Of a stretch of DNA of 64,000 bases, positions 21,101 through 33,500 are shown piece by piece. Within the stretch, counting starts at the first letter, position 1. Every line of letters begins with the position of its first letter. Both the position numbers and the translations under genes were made by a program. The notes under the pieces are model-generated. The model ran no database searches and was not told the DNA's origin. It saw only the letters and a program-made list of their open reading frames with translations. This DNA comes from Tetrastigma voinierianum (Eukaryota > Streptophyta > Magnoliopsida > Vitales > Vitaceae), in the NCBI GenBank assembly GCA_016808115.1, contig JAEQBH010002358.1, forward strand, positions 1 to 64,000, read 5' to 3'.

Positions 21101-22480
21101 TTGTAATTCTCCAAACACAGATTCATACTTCTCTTACTCGAAAGGAACATTCGCTGATTCTTCGCTTAATGGTGCATGGGGCAACTCTAAGGGTATCTAA
21201 GGTGATCCACCTCGCTCATGGTTGTGATCATAGCCTTGTTACACAACATGCTTAAAATGTTCATTCACCTCTTCCAACTCAATAAACTTAGCACCTCCTC
21301 AGCCATTCTCTTCACTTGAGCTCTCCCCCTGGAGAGAATTTCTAGAGACTCCCCCGGAGTAATAAGGCTCTAATTCTCGAAAAGAGGCATCTAGAGTCAC
21401 ATGTGATTTTTGGGAAGTCATGGACTGATAAAGACCAATATCCTTTGAAATTCGTAGCCAACAAAACACATCAAGCTTGCACAATGGATCAAGTGTATTT
21501 CTAAGATTACGACGTAATATATACAAAGACATCCAAAACCGGGTTCAAGATTTGAAGATGGGGAACCGAAAGTGTATCAAAATTTTTTGTCGAGGAGTTT
21601 GAAAAGTCTATTACTCGAGAAGATGTTTCATTTGATTATAGAAGCAAAGCAGATTTCACACCTTCACCTCTAATAGGTACCCAGGTATTGCGGTCGAAGA
21701 GGAGGCACCACTACCTCCAAAGTCGCTCATTCTCTCGCTAATCCATTTTTTTGTGGGAGCATAGGCGAGGTCTGATGACACTCCATGGTCGCTTCAAAAA
21801 TTACCGAGAGGAGGCATCTAGAAACCTTATCTACTGCCGGGACAAGCCAAACACGAATATGCTTTTTGATACTGGGTGTGTGTCATTTTGTGAAATTTTG
21901 AATTAGACACACATCACTTTTTAATAAGTAGGGGACACCTGGGTTATTCTTGAAGTATTTCTTCATCATTAAATGTCACAAAGCAATTCATTTAGATATA
22001 GAGGGAACCTTTCATAGACCCCAAACATCTAGTAGAATAACTTCAGTAGTTCTGAACTTTATTCGCACTGTGAATAAGAAATACCGGTGGCTCTTAGCCG
22101 CTTCACAAGGTGTCACAATGAAATTCTATCATTCAAGGTTAACCTAAAAGCTGTGGTTGCAATTTCTCAAGATAAATCAAAAGAAAGATGTCCTAATCTA
22201 CTGCACATAAATCCATAGTTGTCGAGCTCACTCTCTTTACTACTAGTTTGATTTGCCCGACTGATTTTCGATCCTATCAACTCTAAGTAGTAAAGTTTGG
22301 TTCCGTCTAACACCATAACCAAGAATCTTCCGAGTTGTAGCTGTCCCTGAAGACACAAAAATGAGGGCCAAAAAGTTATAGTACACGCGAGAGTTGAAGT
22401 AATTTGGCTAAAAGACAAAAGGTTGTATTCAAGAGATGGAACAACAAGGACAGTATCTAATGTGAGAGTATTAGACAAGA
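21100..22480 (-). pseudogene. Copia GAG-pre-integrase and integrase
   Basis: The segment at 22167-22478 has LTLDTVLVVPSLEYNLLS and ends with RLGHLS, the GAG-pre-integrase block that precedes the integrase core. At 21299-21532 is VTLDASFRELEPYYSG, the usual 'V.F.E..PYY' landmark after the core. The catalytic DDE stretch between them is too broken to read with confidence. Confidence 0.7.
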
Positions 22481-22559
22481 TAATAGATCCTTCCCAAGTA
22501 ATAGGGGAGGTGCTACCATCATGTGGAAATAATCGATTGAGAAGAAAGGAGAATGCCTG

Positions 22560-23330
22560 ATTTAACCGATCGAGTCCCTCATGTGATCGGATGACCTATC
22601 AATAATCCAAGTTCTATTCTCAGAAGTTGTAGAAAATACAGATGCTTTACCAATAATGCTCCAGACGGGCAACATTTGCATTAGGCATGAAGATTTTCTT
22701 CGCAATGTATGTCATCATAGCTTTCCTAATACCTTTATGAGGCTTCTTTGAGAAGTCCCACCACTCTGGATAGCCAATAATCTCGTAGCAACGCTGTTTC
22801 GAATGACCCTTTTCCCCACAGTGAGTGCATACCAAGTTGTTGGCCTTCCCAGATGATTGATTGTTTTGATTGACTGATGATCCATCGTAGAATGTTTTTT
22901 ATACGGCCTCCCATATCTCCTTGGTAGTGGAGAGGCTATCAAATGTATTAGCTAATGACCCATTCGAGCTCACTGAGCCAACTTTTCTCCGCTTCCTTAG
23001 TAATCCATGCTCCAAGATTGGGATCTCCATATTCTGGTTTTTTCATTTCTCCCGTGAGATATCTAGTTTTGTTATAGCGCCAATAATATTCCGCATGAGT
23101 TGAGACCATAATGAGGGTCGCTCATCGAGGATGATTCAGCTTCTGAAAAGCGTAATTGTCTCAGGTAAATGATAACTAGTCAGGCTCGATAAGTTCGCTG
23201 ATGCACCGTAGTGGTAGCCATCAAACCCCACAAAGAATACCCAGGGTGATGAGTTTCGAGGGAAAAATATCGTGATATCGTATTGTTTCTTGCAGACTTC
23301 TTTGGGACTCATCAGTCCCACTCCGATACC
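22560..23330 (-). pseudogene. Copia gag with CCHC knuckle
   Basis: The nucleocapsid knuckle CTHCGEKGHSKQRC (Cys-X2-Cys-X4-His-X4-Cys) lies at about 22788-22830 and is followed by YEIIGYPEWWDF, which is typical of this copia clade. N-terminal gag text is frameshifted up to the leader next to the primer site. Confidence 0.75.
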
Positions 23331-23331
23331 A
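23321..23331 (-). other. Primer binding site of the copia element
   Basis: The minus strand reads TGGTATCGGAG directly against the LTR end, matching TGGTATCAGAG with one change. This fixes the element's orientation as leftward. Confidence 0.8.
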
Positions 23332-23544
23332 TGTCAAACAATAGAGTTTTCAGTAGCATTTCAAAGAGAGATGTATTCTTCTGGGTACAGAGGCAATATA
23401 TAGATACAATTACAACCTAAAAATTAGGTCCTAAAAAAAGGAAAAACACATTGTTTCTATATCCATATACAAGATTGGTCAACTAACAAGATTTCTAGAT
23501 TAATTATAGAATCAATCTAATATTGCGCATGTACCATGCGTACA
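23332..23544 (-). repeat. 5' LTR of the copia element in CEP unit 2
   Basis: It is the partner of 19202-19405, with the same termini (TGTCAAACAATAG ... CATGCGTACA), a few substitutions and small length differences (213 against 204 bases). TTAAT follows. Confidence 0.85.
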
Positions 23545-23850
23545 TTAATCGATCGTTTATGAAACCTCACCACCGATAAAAGAGAACTTCTTTATAGCAA
23601 GAGGAAATATAAGAATTTATTTTATCCTTTTCCTATCAAGAAATTAATTTAAAACAAAACAAACCTCCAACCTAAACATGCAAAGATTTTTGGTGAATAC
23701 TAAATGAATTTTTTTTTATTTTTGGCTTTATTTTTGAGGGAAATACAACTTCCTCTAGTAGTTTCTAAAAAATATTTCTGTATTCTATGTTCTTCCAATT
23801 TGTTTATTCATGAAATAATAGAATATTCCTCTTTTCAACTTCTTTATATT

Positions 23851-24201
23851 TATTAACAAACCAATTTTCCTAAAAGGCTAAGTGATCCATACCTACACGT
23901 GGAGAGATAAACAAACCAAACTAAGTCTTTATGGACTTTCTTAAATACACGGATGGAGGAACATATATTCAAATTGCAAATGAAGTGGGTTCAACTTAGG
24001 GCCTCCCTCCTATGAAACCAAGCTTATCTCATGTACAACAATCAACTTTCCTAAAAGTTTAAAACTTATAAGATTTAGGTTTAATAGGAATATCATACTT
24101 TAGATGTCTGAGTGGAAGACATGAAAAGAAGTAAAGGAGCCGAATGATGGAGGGAAAAAGATGAAACTAAGGAAGTGAAAGAAAAATAGAGAAAACAAAA
24201 A
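23851..24201. other. AT-rich spacer before the CACTA terminus
   Basis: No ORF, repeat end or regulatory site is recognised. The spacer separates the end of CEP unit 2 from the CACTA end at 24202. Confidence 0.4.
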
Positions 24202-24330
24202 CACTACAACAAAAAATAGATTCAATGGCGCTTCAATCCCTTGGCTGCCTTCTTTAAAGTGTCAAGATTCAAGAGAAAGAGATTAAAGGGGATTCAACGG
24301 CGCTTCAATGTTGGTATTTCTTATGAAATA
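24202..24330 (+). repeat. CACTA left terminal and subterminal repeats
   Basis: The terminal inverted repeat begins CACTACAACAAAAAA. Two subterminal copies of TTCAAYGGCGCTTCAAT lie at about 24223-24239 and 24294-24310. Such GC-rich subterminal words bind the TNPA-type protein in En/Spm elements. A perfect 3-base target duplication cannot be tested because the right end is missing. Confidence 0.7.
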
Positions 24331-25461
24331 TCATAGATTTAATTTATGCTTTTGCACCAACCTGTCACTTTTTAAAAACGCCATTATCCAATAAATAAAT
24401 TTGTTTCTTATTCTTTAGACTAAAACTCGAACTCGACACAAAGCACAAAGTTCCAAAACAACAACACATAGGCGAAATGGTAGACTACTAGGAAATCTAC
24501 TCTGCTCTTCAATTGAATTAGTTGAAAGTTCATTGAATCATCGATCTTGTGTATTATTGATCCTGAAGACTTCTTCCAAAGGGTTTGTAGATGAATCTAA
24601 TTCCTCAATGTTCCTTCACCAATGACGTAAATATGTAAGAAATGACCATATTTTATGATTCGTATTATTGATTTTGCCTGGTAGGATGACCTGAGACTTT
24701 TGATTATTTTATAAATGAGTGAGTCTAATTTTTAATGCCCTTCCTTGCCTCTCTAACTGTAGTTTCACATTGTCGGTTAGGTTTTCAATGGTCCCATGGT
24801 GCTGAAAAGCTCTTCCCAAAAATCTCTATTCCAATCCAAGAAAGTCTCAGTTTGGTGCATATAACTTTGGTTTTTTCCTCCACTAATAATGGAAAAGATC
24901 ACTTCAATCATGTTTCTGTCATTTTCCATTTGAAGTAGTTGGATTTTGGTATTCACAACAACCAAACAATAGGCGGATAATTTTGTATTCCTTTAATTTG
25001 AATGGGATTCTACTTTTCAAAACAATAAAAAATTATCTCGTAGGATGTTTGGTTTCCAATGAAAGGTTCACAATAATCTTCCCTATTTTTGTTAAGCGGT
25101 TTAAGTTTATCAAATATGGATGATTATAGTGTTCTGAGGTGGGCTCTACTTTAAAAAAGTTGAAGAGTTTACTACTGTAAGGTTATGTTTTTAGAGTTAT
25201 GGCTGAGTTTAGGTTAAGAGGTTACGACGAACAAGTAACGCTTTCTAGCGTCATGCAGTTAAGTTTGGCCTGAACTTTGAAGGGAGATAACCACAAAGTA
25301 GGCACATTTAGGTTCAGGGACAATTCTTCATGAATCCTGCTTGCCATTTAGAAAAATGGGATTCCAAAATTTCCACTAAGCTGAGTGGTCGATCTTCATG
25401 TCAACGAAATAAAAGAAAATAATTCTTAAGTTGGGAAGGGATGTCACCATGGCGAAGTGGA
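24331..25461. other. CACTA 5' region without genes
   Basis: About 1.1 kb with ORFs below 70 residues on both strands and no recognised motif. It continues beyond the solo LTR at 27526. Confidence 0.4.
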
Positions 25462-27520
25462 TGTGGCGCCCAATTTACCAGGGAGTCATTTTTTTCTCAA
25501 TTCCCTCCACACCAATTGTCTACATAAAATTTATAAATACAATACAAGATTAGGAAAATGTTAACAACTACCTTGGAACGATCGAAACTAATTTCTATTA
25601 CAAGATTCATTATTTTAAGTAGCAAAGTGAATTGTTTCAACCCGAGCGTTACAAAATATAATTGGCTAGGCCCACCGTCAGGCCTTTTTCCTGCGAAACT
25701 CTGGATCAGTTTAGGCTCCCAATGTACCTCGATTACTGAAGAATATTTCCCCAAAGAAATGGGGTGAGCAATACAGGTAGAAATTTTCCTCTGAGGGCTA
25801 CTCAGCCTAAAATCCACATGCAATGGCAATATATGGCTTATCCAATCACATTCCACATAAATAATGTAATCCTATATGAAGGATTCGTGTCATGCATGAG
25901 ATGTGACTCCTCATGCTCTGGCAGAGGAGTCGACCGGACTCCCTCGCACACACTCGAGTGTGGAAAAGCTATCATTGCCATTTCACTGAAGACTTGACCG
26001 TTTGGAAAACCCTCGATTTTTTAAATTAGTAAATCTGTGTGTTTGCTATAGACACGACTTTTCGATTGTTCACCACGGGATCATTATGCGCAACTTCAAA
26101 TTTTGGACTGCAGAAGCGGTGACCATACTGCCATGATTGATTTTGGTGCTTTCGCTATGTAAGGGGTGGGGGAGGGATCCACGAAAAGCATTCTCCCAAA
26201 CACACATGATTTATATTTATAATTATGTCATACACTCGTGAGTCTCAATTTTGGACATAGACTCATTTTCAAGCTCACACTCGTTCACCAAGAATGGTGA
26301 ATAACAGTACCATGCACCCACACAGGCTCGTCACGTGTGGCCGGGCCATGTGAAGTAATATGTCATTTCATGTGATGTCATGCTACATGTACAATGGCTA
26401 CATCTGACATTTAACAAACATGGATTAATATAGTTTCTACAGATAATTTTACATCCATGAAAATAGCATATCAGACGAAATATTTTCACACTCAGCGCTG
26501 AGTAGCACACAAAATGGTCGATCTCGGACCGCAAAACGGGCGCCCTGCGGTCCCTTTCTTTGTTTGAACCATGCTTGGTTCCATTTGTCCTGACTGAGAA
26601 CATCAGATTCACACGCTAAACGAGAGCATCGATCAAGGTTAAAACCCGAACCTTCAAACACATCCCTGGACTAATTTGAGCAGTCCCAAAATTTTAAGGA
26701 CTGAAACAAGCCTAATTAGGCCCCAAAATGACCTATGCCATTAAATGGCCTTTAAAAGTGGAAATAGTTCAAGTAGGAAATTTCCTTACATTACAGGAGT
26801 TCGAGTAGGAACTCGAGTTTTGGTACCAGCGTAACCCTTATCACGTGGGCCAGGCTTTACTTAGTCTGCGCGCTGACCAGACTCGTAGATCTTAGAAGAT
26901 AGAATCTCTCTCTCTCTCTCTATACACTTTCTTTCTCTCTTTTTTCACGCTCACCCCCTTACTGCTGGTTTCCTCCCCTTTCTTCCCTTGTTTGCTCCAT
27001 CTTTATCTCATTTTCATTTCTTTTCCAATTTCTCCTGTCCCATTTTCTCTTCTCTTATCTCTTTCTTTTTCTATTTTCTCCTCATTTCTCTTTTGGATCA
27101 CTCTCACACGTAGAGATCAAGTGGGAAACCCCACATCGCCTTCCTCTTGCCAACATCAGCACCATGTTTATTATCATATTTTCCTTTATTTTTCTTTATT
27201 CTATTTATTGCATCATGTAACACATGGCTAAATGTGAGCCATGTATTTCACTTGCACCACATGGAATTTTCCATGTGTCACTCCATTGGGGTACCACATG
27301 GCATCATATGATCATGCCATGTGTCACCTGACCCCCTATGCCTTGAAAAACGTGAAGTCATTGTCTCGAGGTCGACGAGTCGGCAGTGGAAGATAGGTTG
27401 TGAGGCGATTTCAACAATAGAAATCCTTTTCATCATCAGAGATCTAGAATTTTCCGGATTTTTGACCAAAATTACCGTTTTACCCTTTCTCAGAAAAATT
27501 GAATTTTCTCGGGTTTTACA
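25462..27520 (-). mobile_element. Solo LTR of a Tekay-like gypsy element
   Basis: On the minus strand it starts TGTAAAACCCGAG and ends GGGCGCCACA, and it aligns with the LTR at 51364-53894 (shared start, CT tract, CATGTGTCAC modules). Perfect 5-base duplications GTGGA lie at 25457-25461 and 27521-27525. With no internal region between, it is a solo LTR left by recombination between two LTRs. Length is 2059 bases. A pyrimidine-rich tract at 26905-27100 (plus strand) matches those in the relatives. ORFs here are incidental. Confidence 0.88.
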
Positions 27521-27915
27521 GTGGAGGGCCCAGGATTTCCTCTCCTTCTCTATTTTTTCAGACTTTGAATGTACGAAAATGAGGCTATAAGCTATTTCAA
27601 TCCTTGCAATATGTGCTCTATAGTCATGCCACTTCAAATCCCAATTGCTTCAAGGACTAGTGACATGTATTATCCTTATCTATAAATTAGTCTATGCGTT
27701 TTAAAAAAGTTTGTTAATTAAAGTTGTTTATTTTATGTTTTGATATGTCGATGGAAAGTCAAATATTTTATAATCTTGTATGGAAAGAGATGATAGGTAA
27801 ATTAATACTCACCTAATTAAATATTTTTACTTTATTTTTAAAATGCTTTCTATTCATTGAGAAGTTTAAATAGAATATTACTAACTTTCTCAAAAAAAAA
27901 AAAGAAAAAGAATAT

Positions 27916-28129
27916 TACTATCAAAATGAGAATATATGCCTTATATACATGGGAATATTGATTATAAAAAATGAGAAATTAAGCAAAATATTTGTTAAAA
28001 TAAGCCACACAAATAAGGATACTACTATCAAAATGAGAATATATACCTTATATACATGGGAATATTGATTATCGAAAATGAGAAATTAAGCAAAGTATTT
28101 GTTAAAATAAGCTACACAAATAAGGAAAA
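27916..28129 (+). repeat. 107-base tandem duplication
   Basis: Two head-to-tail copies, 27916-28022 and 28023-28129, start TACTATCAAAATGAGAATAT. They contain CATGGGAATATTGATTAT and end CACAAATAAGGA. They differ at only a handful of positions, so this duplication is young compared with its surroundings. Confidence 0.85.
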
Positions 28130-29752
28130 TAAGATTTGGGGGTCCAATAAATATTATATAAAAAATTTTAGTAGCTAGAATTAAATAAAATAATATAGTT
28201 AAAATGAAAATACATGCTAAAAGGAAAATCAAGGCCAGTAAAGTTTTTCCTTTTCTCAAAACACTTTTTATTTTCTATTTTTCTTAGATGTGTTTGATAA
28301 AAAAAAATCATCTTATTTTTTCTTTTTGCCCCAATGCCATGTCCTTTTTCTTATAAATTAGATAATTAGCTTTTACCTCAAATATGATTTGAATAATTTT
28401 TTATTCAAAAACAAAAAAAAAAAAAAGACTCAAAAACCTATAATGTCTTTGCAATCAATGTTTTAAAAAATTGAGCCCAGAATTGGCCAGGCAAGAAAAG
28501 GATTCAGTTCATGGTTTAACGATCGAATGAGTAGTCAAATTGCAGGTGAAGCGAATCAAGCGTCATAAATATATTATTTATATTTATTACAATTAAAAAT
28601 AAGTATATTATTACAAATTATATTTCCATTTCACTCCATAATCACCATTTTTTGGTATTCTTCAAACAAAAACCACGTATCTTACCTAAACATTAAAATC
28701 TATTGAAATTGAAGTATTAATATAGTTTAACTTATTCAAATAGTATATCTAACTTATTATTATTTTCCTACTTTTGATAATCTTATGCATATTTTTAATT
28801 TATTTAATATATCTAACTTATTTATTTATTTTGTTATTATTAATGTTTTTAATTTTATTAAATAAAACATGTATGGTTCCTAAATATCAAATTTGTTGAA
28901 AGTATATGTTTGAGATTCATTTTGATAGCATCTAACTTATTATTTATTTAATATTATTATTTTACTATCATTTTATAATAGCATATGCATATTTCTAAAT
29001 AACTTAATAAATCTAACTTATTTATTTATATAGTTATTATTATTTTTATTATTTAGTAAGGTAGAAAACAGTGGAAACGATTATGTTTCAACTTTACTTG
29101 GAACTTTTCAAGCACACACAAAAACATAGGAGCACAGTAAAGGCTTTAAAAGCCTTAGTTAACTGCAGAAAGCCATGTTGGGAATTGGAATGGCCATTGA
29201 TGGCGGTTGATGGAGTGGATATAAGTGAAGATGTATTAATTATTTTTAAATGGAGAGGCCCATGGGAAGAGCTGGCAAATCACGGATTTCATAGCGAATC
29301 GGTCGGTTTATCCAGGTCAACGATCCAACTGTTAGTATAGTCGTTTTATTGGGGAGATAAAATACTTTTATATTAAGAAATTGAATTTTCTTATATTTGA
29401 CTTTTATAGAATGAAAATTGATATTTTTTTGTTTAAATATTTATTTTCTAAGCGTAACAATGAAGCATTTTCTCATGTTTGATTTCCTTCAAGAAGAAAA
29501 AATGTGCAATTTGAAATAAAGTTATAACTGTTTATTGGTTTATTGATTATTATTATTATTATATTATTATTCTTATTATATTTTTCTTTTAAATATAAAA
29601 AAAGAGACATCAAAATTAATAGTTATCCCAAACTGACCACTTATTTGTCTAACCTCAAGTTAGAATTCAAACACAAAGACATTATATTTTAAGTAAAAGT
29701 CATTCCATTCTCAAAAAAAAAATTAAAAATTAAAAAGTCATCCTTAGTTGAA

Positions 29753-29755
<3 letters not shown>

Positions 29756-29824
<69 letters not shown>
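29756..29824. repeat. (TA)n microsatellite
   Basis: About 34 uninterrupted AT/TA dinucleotides after AATATATACA. Such arrays are common in plant transposon interiors and are prone to length error in assembly. Confidence 0.9.
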
Positions 29825-29826
<2 letters not shown>

Positions 29827-30589
29827 CCATTTTTTATGAAAGATAGTAAATTAAAAAATGATACAATTGAATTAATAATAATTCATCATCATCTATCATC
29901 ATTTAGGCTATTATGATACCTTAGATAATAATAAAAATTTTGGTTGTCTTATTATTTATTTTGTGGACAGAAATTACTTATATTTTTAAATTATCAAAAA
30001 ATCAATTAATTTCATTCAATTTCCTTCATAGTTTTTTGACAGCTTAGATGTTGTTTTAAGTTAAAAGTTTGTTCTTAAGCCTTCCAGTTAAAAGTTATAT
30101 ATTTGAAATAAGCATATGCTAGAATGAGTGTAAGTTAATCTTGTAAATGATTCCAAAAATGTTAATCTTGTAAAATTAATGCAATAAGTAATTAATTTTT
30201 AAAAAATGAAATTAAGCACATTGGTGGTTGGCACATAGTATTATGTATTGGGGATGGAACCACCCCCTTTAATTTATGATGTTAGAAATGTCGGCTATAA
30301 AACAAATAACATAACTTATATATGTTAATATTGGGATAGGAACCAGTTGATATACACTTGTTGATATTCTATAAGTTAATCTACCCTTACCCTTGTTGTA
30401 AGGGTAGATCTATGTAACCAAAGTCAAAATGATTAGAATAGTAATGTTCATCCCTTCTATCTTCGATTTGACATGCTAATAAATATTATGCAGTGATTTT
30501 TATTATTCTTTTAATAAAGGAAATAGAGGTTGCTAAACGAATAACATTGAAAATGTCGATATGTTCTTCCATTTTAAGTTTGATCACTG

Positions 30590-33500
30590 TTGGAAGTTTG
30601 TTCTTTAAAAATTGACCGTTCATAGATCTCAAAGGATAGAAGATCGGAGGAATATGAAGATGAAGTACAATGTTTTGTTACATTTACAGTACAAAATTCT
30701 GTAAATAAAACCTCCATTAAATGTCCATGCTTACAATGTGGTAATATGATATTCCATACTCCTCAAAAGATTCAAGAACATTTATTTTTCTATGGAATTG
30801 ATCAAACTTATCATACATGGTATTGGCATAGACGACGCTCAAGTGGACCACCCAATCACTTAAAGTAGAACATTATGATAGACTTTAATTTGATGATCAA
30901 CATAGTGTTCTGATATAAATGGTTCAAGTTGCAAATGATGATTGTCAAAATGATCCTGAATTATTTGCAGTTACTACAAGGCTAAAAAAACCATTATATC
31001 TTTGGTTGTAGAAACTTTACAAGATTGTCTTCCTTGATCAAATCGTACAACCTGAAAGCATGCTTTGGGTGGTCTGATAAGAGCTTTTACAAATACTTGG
31101 AGATATGTTGCTTTTAAACAATGAATTGCCTTTGTCCATGTATGTAGCGAAAAAGACATTAAATTATTTAGGAATGGAATATGAGAAAATACATGCATAC
31201 AAATGATTATATTCTTTACTCGGAAGGAGTTTGAGAATTAGTTTCTTATGTCCTACCTATGGAACTTGAGGTGGAGGACAGATAAAACAGGGACTAAGAG
31301 AAGAAAAGGAGTTCCTGTGAAAGTAATGTGGTATTTCCCTCAAATTCCAAGATTTAAAAGAATGTTTCAATCATCGAAAATTACAAAAGAGCTCATATGG
31401 CATGTTGGCAATTTTGTTTGGAAAATGTGTCATCCATCGAATTCACCATCATGGGATTAGTTGACCACTAGATGGCAGTTTTCCTTAGACCTGAAACTTG
31501 AGACTTGTCATTCTTGCATAGCATAAATCCTCATAGTTCATTTAATAGAAACATAGTTGTTGGCACATTCTCATTATAATTTATAACCTTCCTCCATAGC
31601 TTTGCATGAAAAGAAAATTTATGACGTTATTTTTATTAATTTCTGGTCCACGACAACCTAGAAATGACATTGATATCTATTTAGCACCGCTAATAGAAGA
31701 TCTTATAACATTGTGGGAGGTTAGGTCAAGTTCTGATGCTTTTTTTTTTTTTTTATCAACAAAGAGTTCTTTACATTAAAATTAGTTATTATGATTGATC
31801 AATGATTTTCTTTTTGTATGAGCTTATCATGGTGTTTTGTTAAGGGGATATTATGGTTGCTCGATATGTGAAGAGAAACTTTCTATTCTTGTAGGTTAAA
31901 GCATGGAAAAAGAACTCCTATACAGGACATAAGCGATTTCTTCAAGAAAACGCCATATAGGAAACAAGGAAAGCATTCAATGGAAAATGAGTTATAGATA
32001 CCTCATAAAATGCCGTTGGTGGAAATTTTAAATCAATAGAATTTGATATTCTTTAGGAAAAAAATATTGTCATTAGTAAGTCAAATTAACAATACTGTTG
32101 GAAAGAGATCCATCTTCTTTGATCATGAGTATTGGAAATATCTTCATTGTTTGTCATAATTTGGGGTGTAATGAATATTGAAAAATTTTGTGACAACATC
32201 ATTGGTACCCCATACTCAACATTGTAGGTAAAATAAAGGATGGGCTTAATTTTAAAGCAGATCTGCTTGCAAAAATGGGCTTAGGGTGAATTGGCACCAA
32301 GGTTTTGAATCAGAGAACATATCTCCCTCTGCATGTTATCGCTTTCTATAATGGAAAAGATGATGTTTTGCCATTGTTCTGATTACGAGGTTCATATAGA
32401 GTCTGTTCCTAACCTTTGAAACCTCGTGTCTATGGAGACCGAGGCTTTATGACCAAATCCATGACCATCAGGCATTAATGCAACAATTGTTGCCGGTTGT
32501 TACGCATTATCTTGCCGTGAGTATCATTTGGATCAAGTTTCTGTCTCTACAATAATCAAATCCTTAATGTTACCTATTCGTGTTATAAAACAATGATAAA
32601 TCAAATTATTCTCTTAACATACCTGCTAAATACTGTATGACTAATAAAATCTTCTAAAAATACTTAGCAAGTAAGACTTTGTGGGTAATTTACTTTAAAG
32701 TCAAATCTTCCATTTGAAAAGTTTGTAAAAGTGTTAAAAGTATGTCACGAAATTGGCACTTGACTTGAAGGTTGTATTCTTTTGAATGCTCCTCTTATTA
32801 GGAGAGAATGAATTGATTTTTACAATGCAGTACTTATCAAATAATGGATCTGATTGGAATTCCTAGTAGTTCGAACATTGACAGCGAAAATTTTGGGGCA
32901 CGATATTTGGGAATCATACTATGAGTTGATTCCAATTTATGGTTTCATACACATCATTATGTGTTGGAAAATACCTCGATTGTCCAACCTTATATTGAGT
33001 AAGAACCACTAACTTTTTGTTTCTTTATTTAGTGTACATATAATATATGACTCTAATTATGCAATTATTATACATTACTTCACCCAGTGCTCCATGATGG
33101 TTGAAAGTGAAACATCACATCGATAAAAAGAGGCGAAAGATGTTCTGAGATAGTACACGTGCTTTTACTTTTGGTTATGAAAAAAGGTACTATAATGGTT
33201 TCTTAAGTTTTCCATGTCTTTTACATTAATGGTTAACATATAAATGATAACTAGAACTTATTTCTATAGGTTGAAATTGCAATTGGAAATAACGAACTTG
33301 TATTTGAAACCCTTAAATGGATAGCTGATGGTCCAAGCCATTATGTGATGAAGTATCATGGTTATGTCATCGATGGGTCCCTATATAATACGGGCGTGAT
33401 GATTCTGAGCTACCCAAAATAGTGGAGTTAATATTGTAGCAACAACTATTAAAATTGCTAGTGCTAAGGATAAAAATCTTGTTTTTGGGGAGCTTTGCTT

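Larger units (their letters stand above)
19202..23544 (-). mobile_element. Complete-length Ty1/copia element, minus strand
   Basis: It has two LTRs, a 5-base target duplication TTAAT at 19197-19201 and 23545-23549, and a tRNA-Met primer site next to the right LTR. Minus-strand gag, integrase, RT and RNase H occur in copia order. The size, about 4.3 kb, is typical of short plant copia elements. Internal frames are broken throughout, and the LTRs differ by several substitutions and small indels, so it is an old insertion. It interrupts the 3' flank of CEP copy 2. Confidence 0.9.
17990..23850 (+). repeat. Tandem CEP unit, copy 2, split by a copia insertion
   Basis: The unit matches 2800-4297 in order over 17990-19201 and resumes at 23545-23850 after a retrotransposon. 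The word after the insertion (ATGAAACCTCACCAC, then GCAAGAGGAAATATAAGAA) continues exactly where the left part stopped (GGACTCATTAAT), as comparison with 4024-4090 shows. Many small indels separate the copies, so the duplication is not recent. Confidence 0.82.
27526..30589. other. AT-rich CACTA interior with repeats
   Basis: 3 kb without a convincing gene. It holds a 107-base tandem duplication (27916-28129), a second diverged duplication (28740-28850 and 28925-29045), a TA microsatellite, and a GC-richer patch at 29070-29340 with an 89-residue ORF that matches nothing I know. Poly-A runs at 27893-27904 and 28412-28428 may mark old insertions. Confidence 0.45.

Noticed and set aside
22921..23103. 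Plus-strand 60-residue ORF in the copia element
   Set aside because: It is antisense to the minus-strand gag and shows no motif.
29756..29824. AT array as a centromere or replication-origin signal
   Set aside because: A simple TA microsatellite of this length is common in plant intergenic DNA and has no supporting satellite context.
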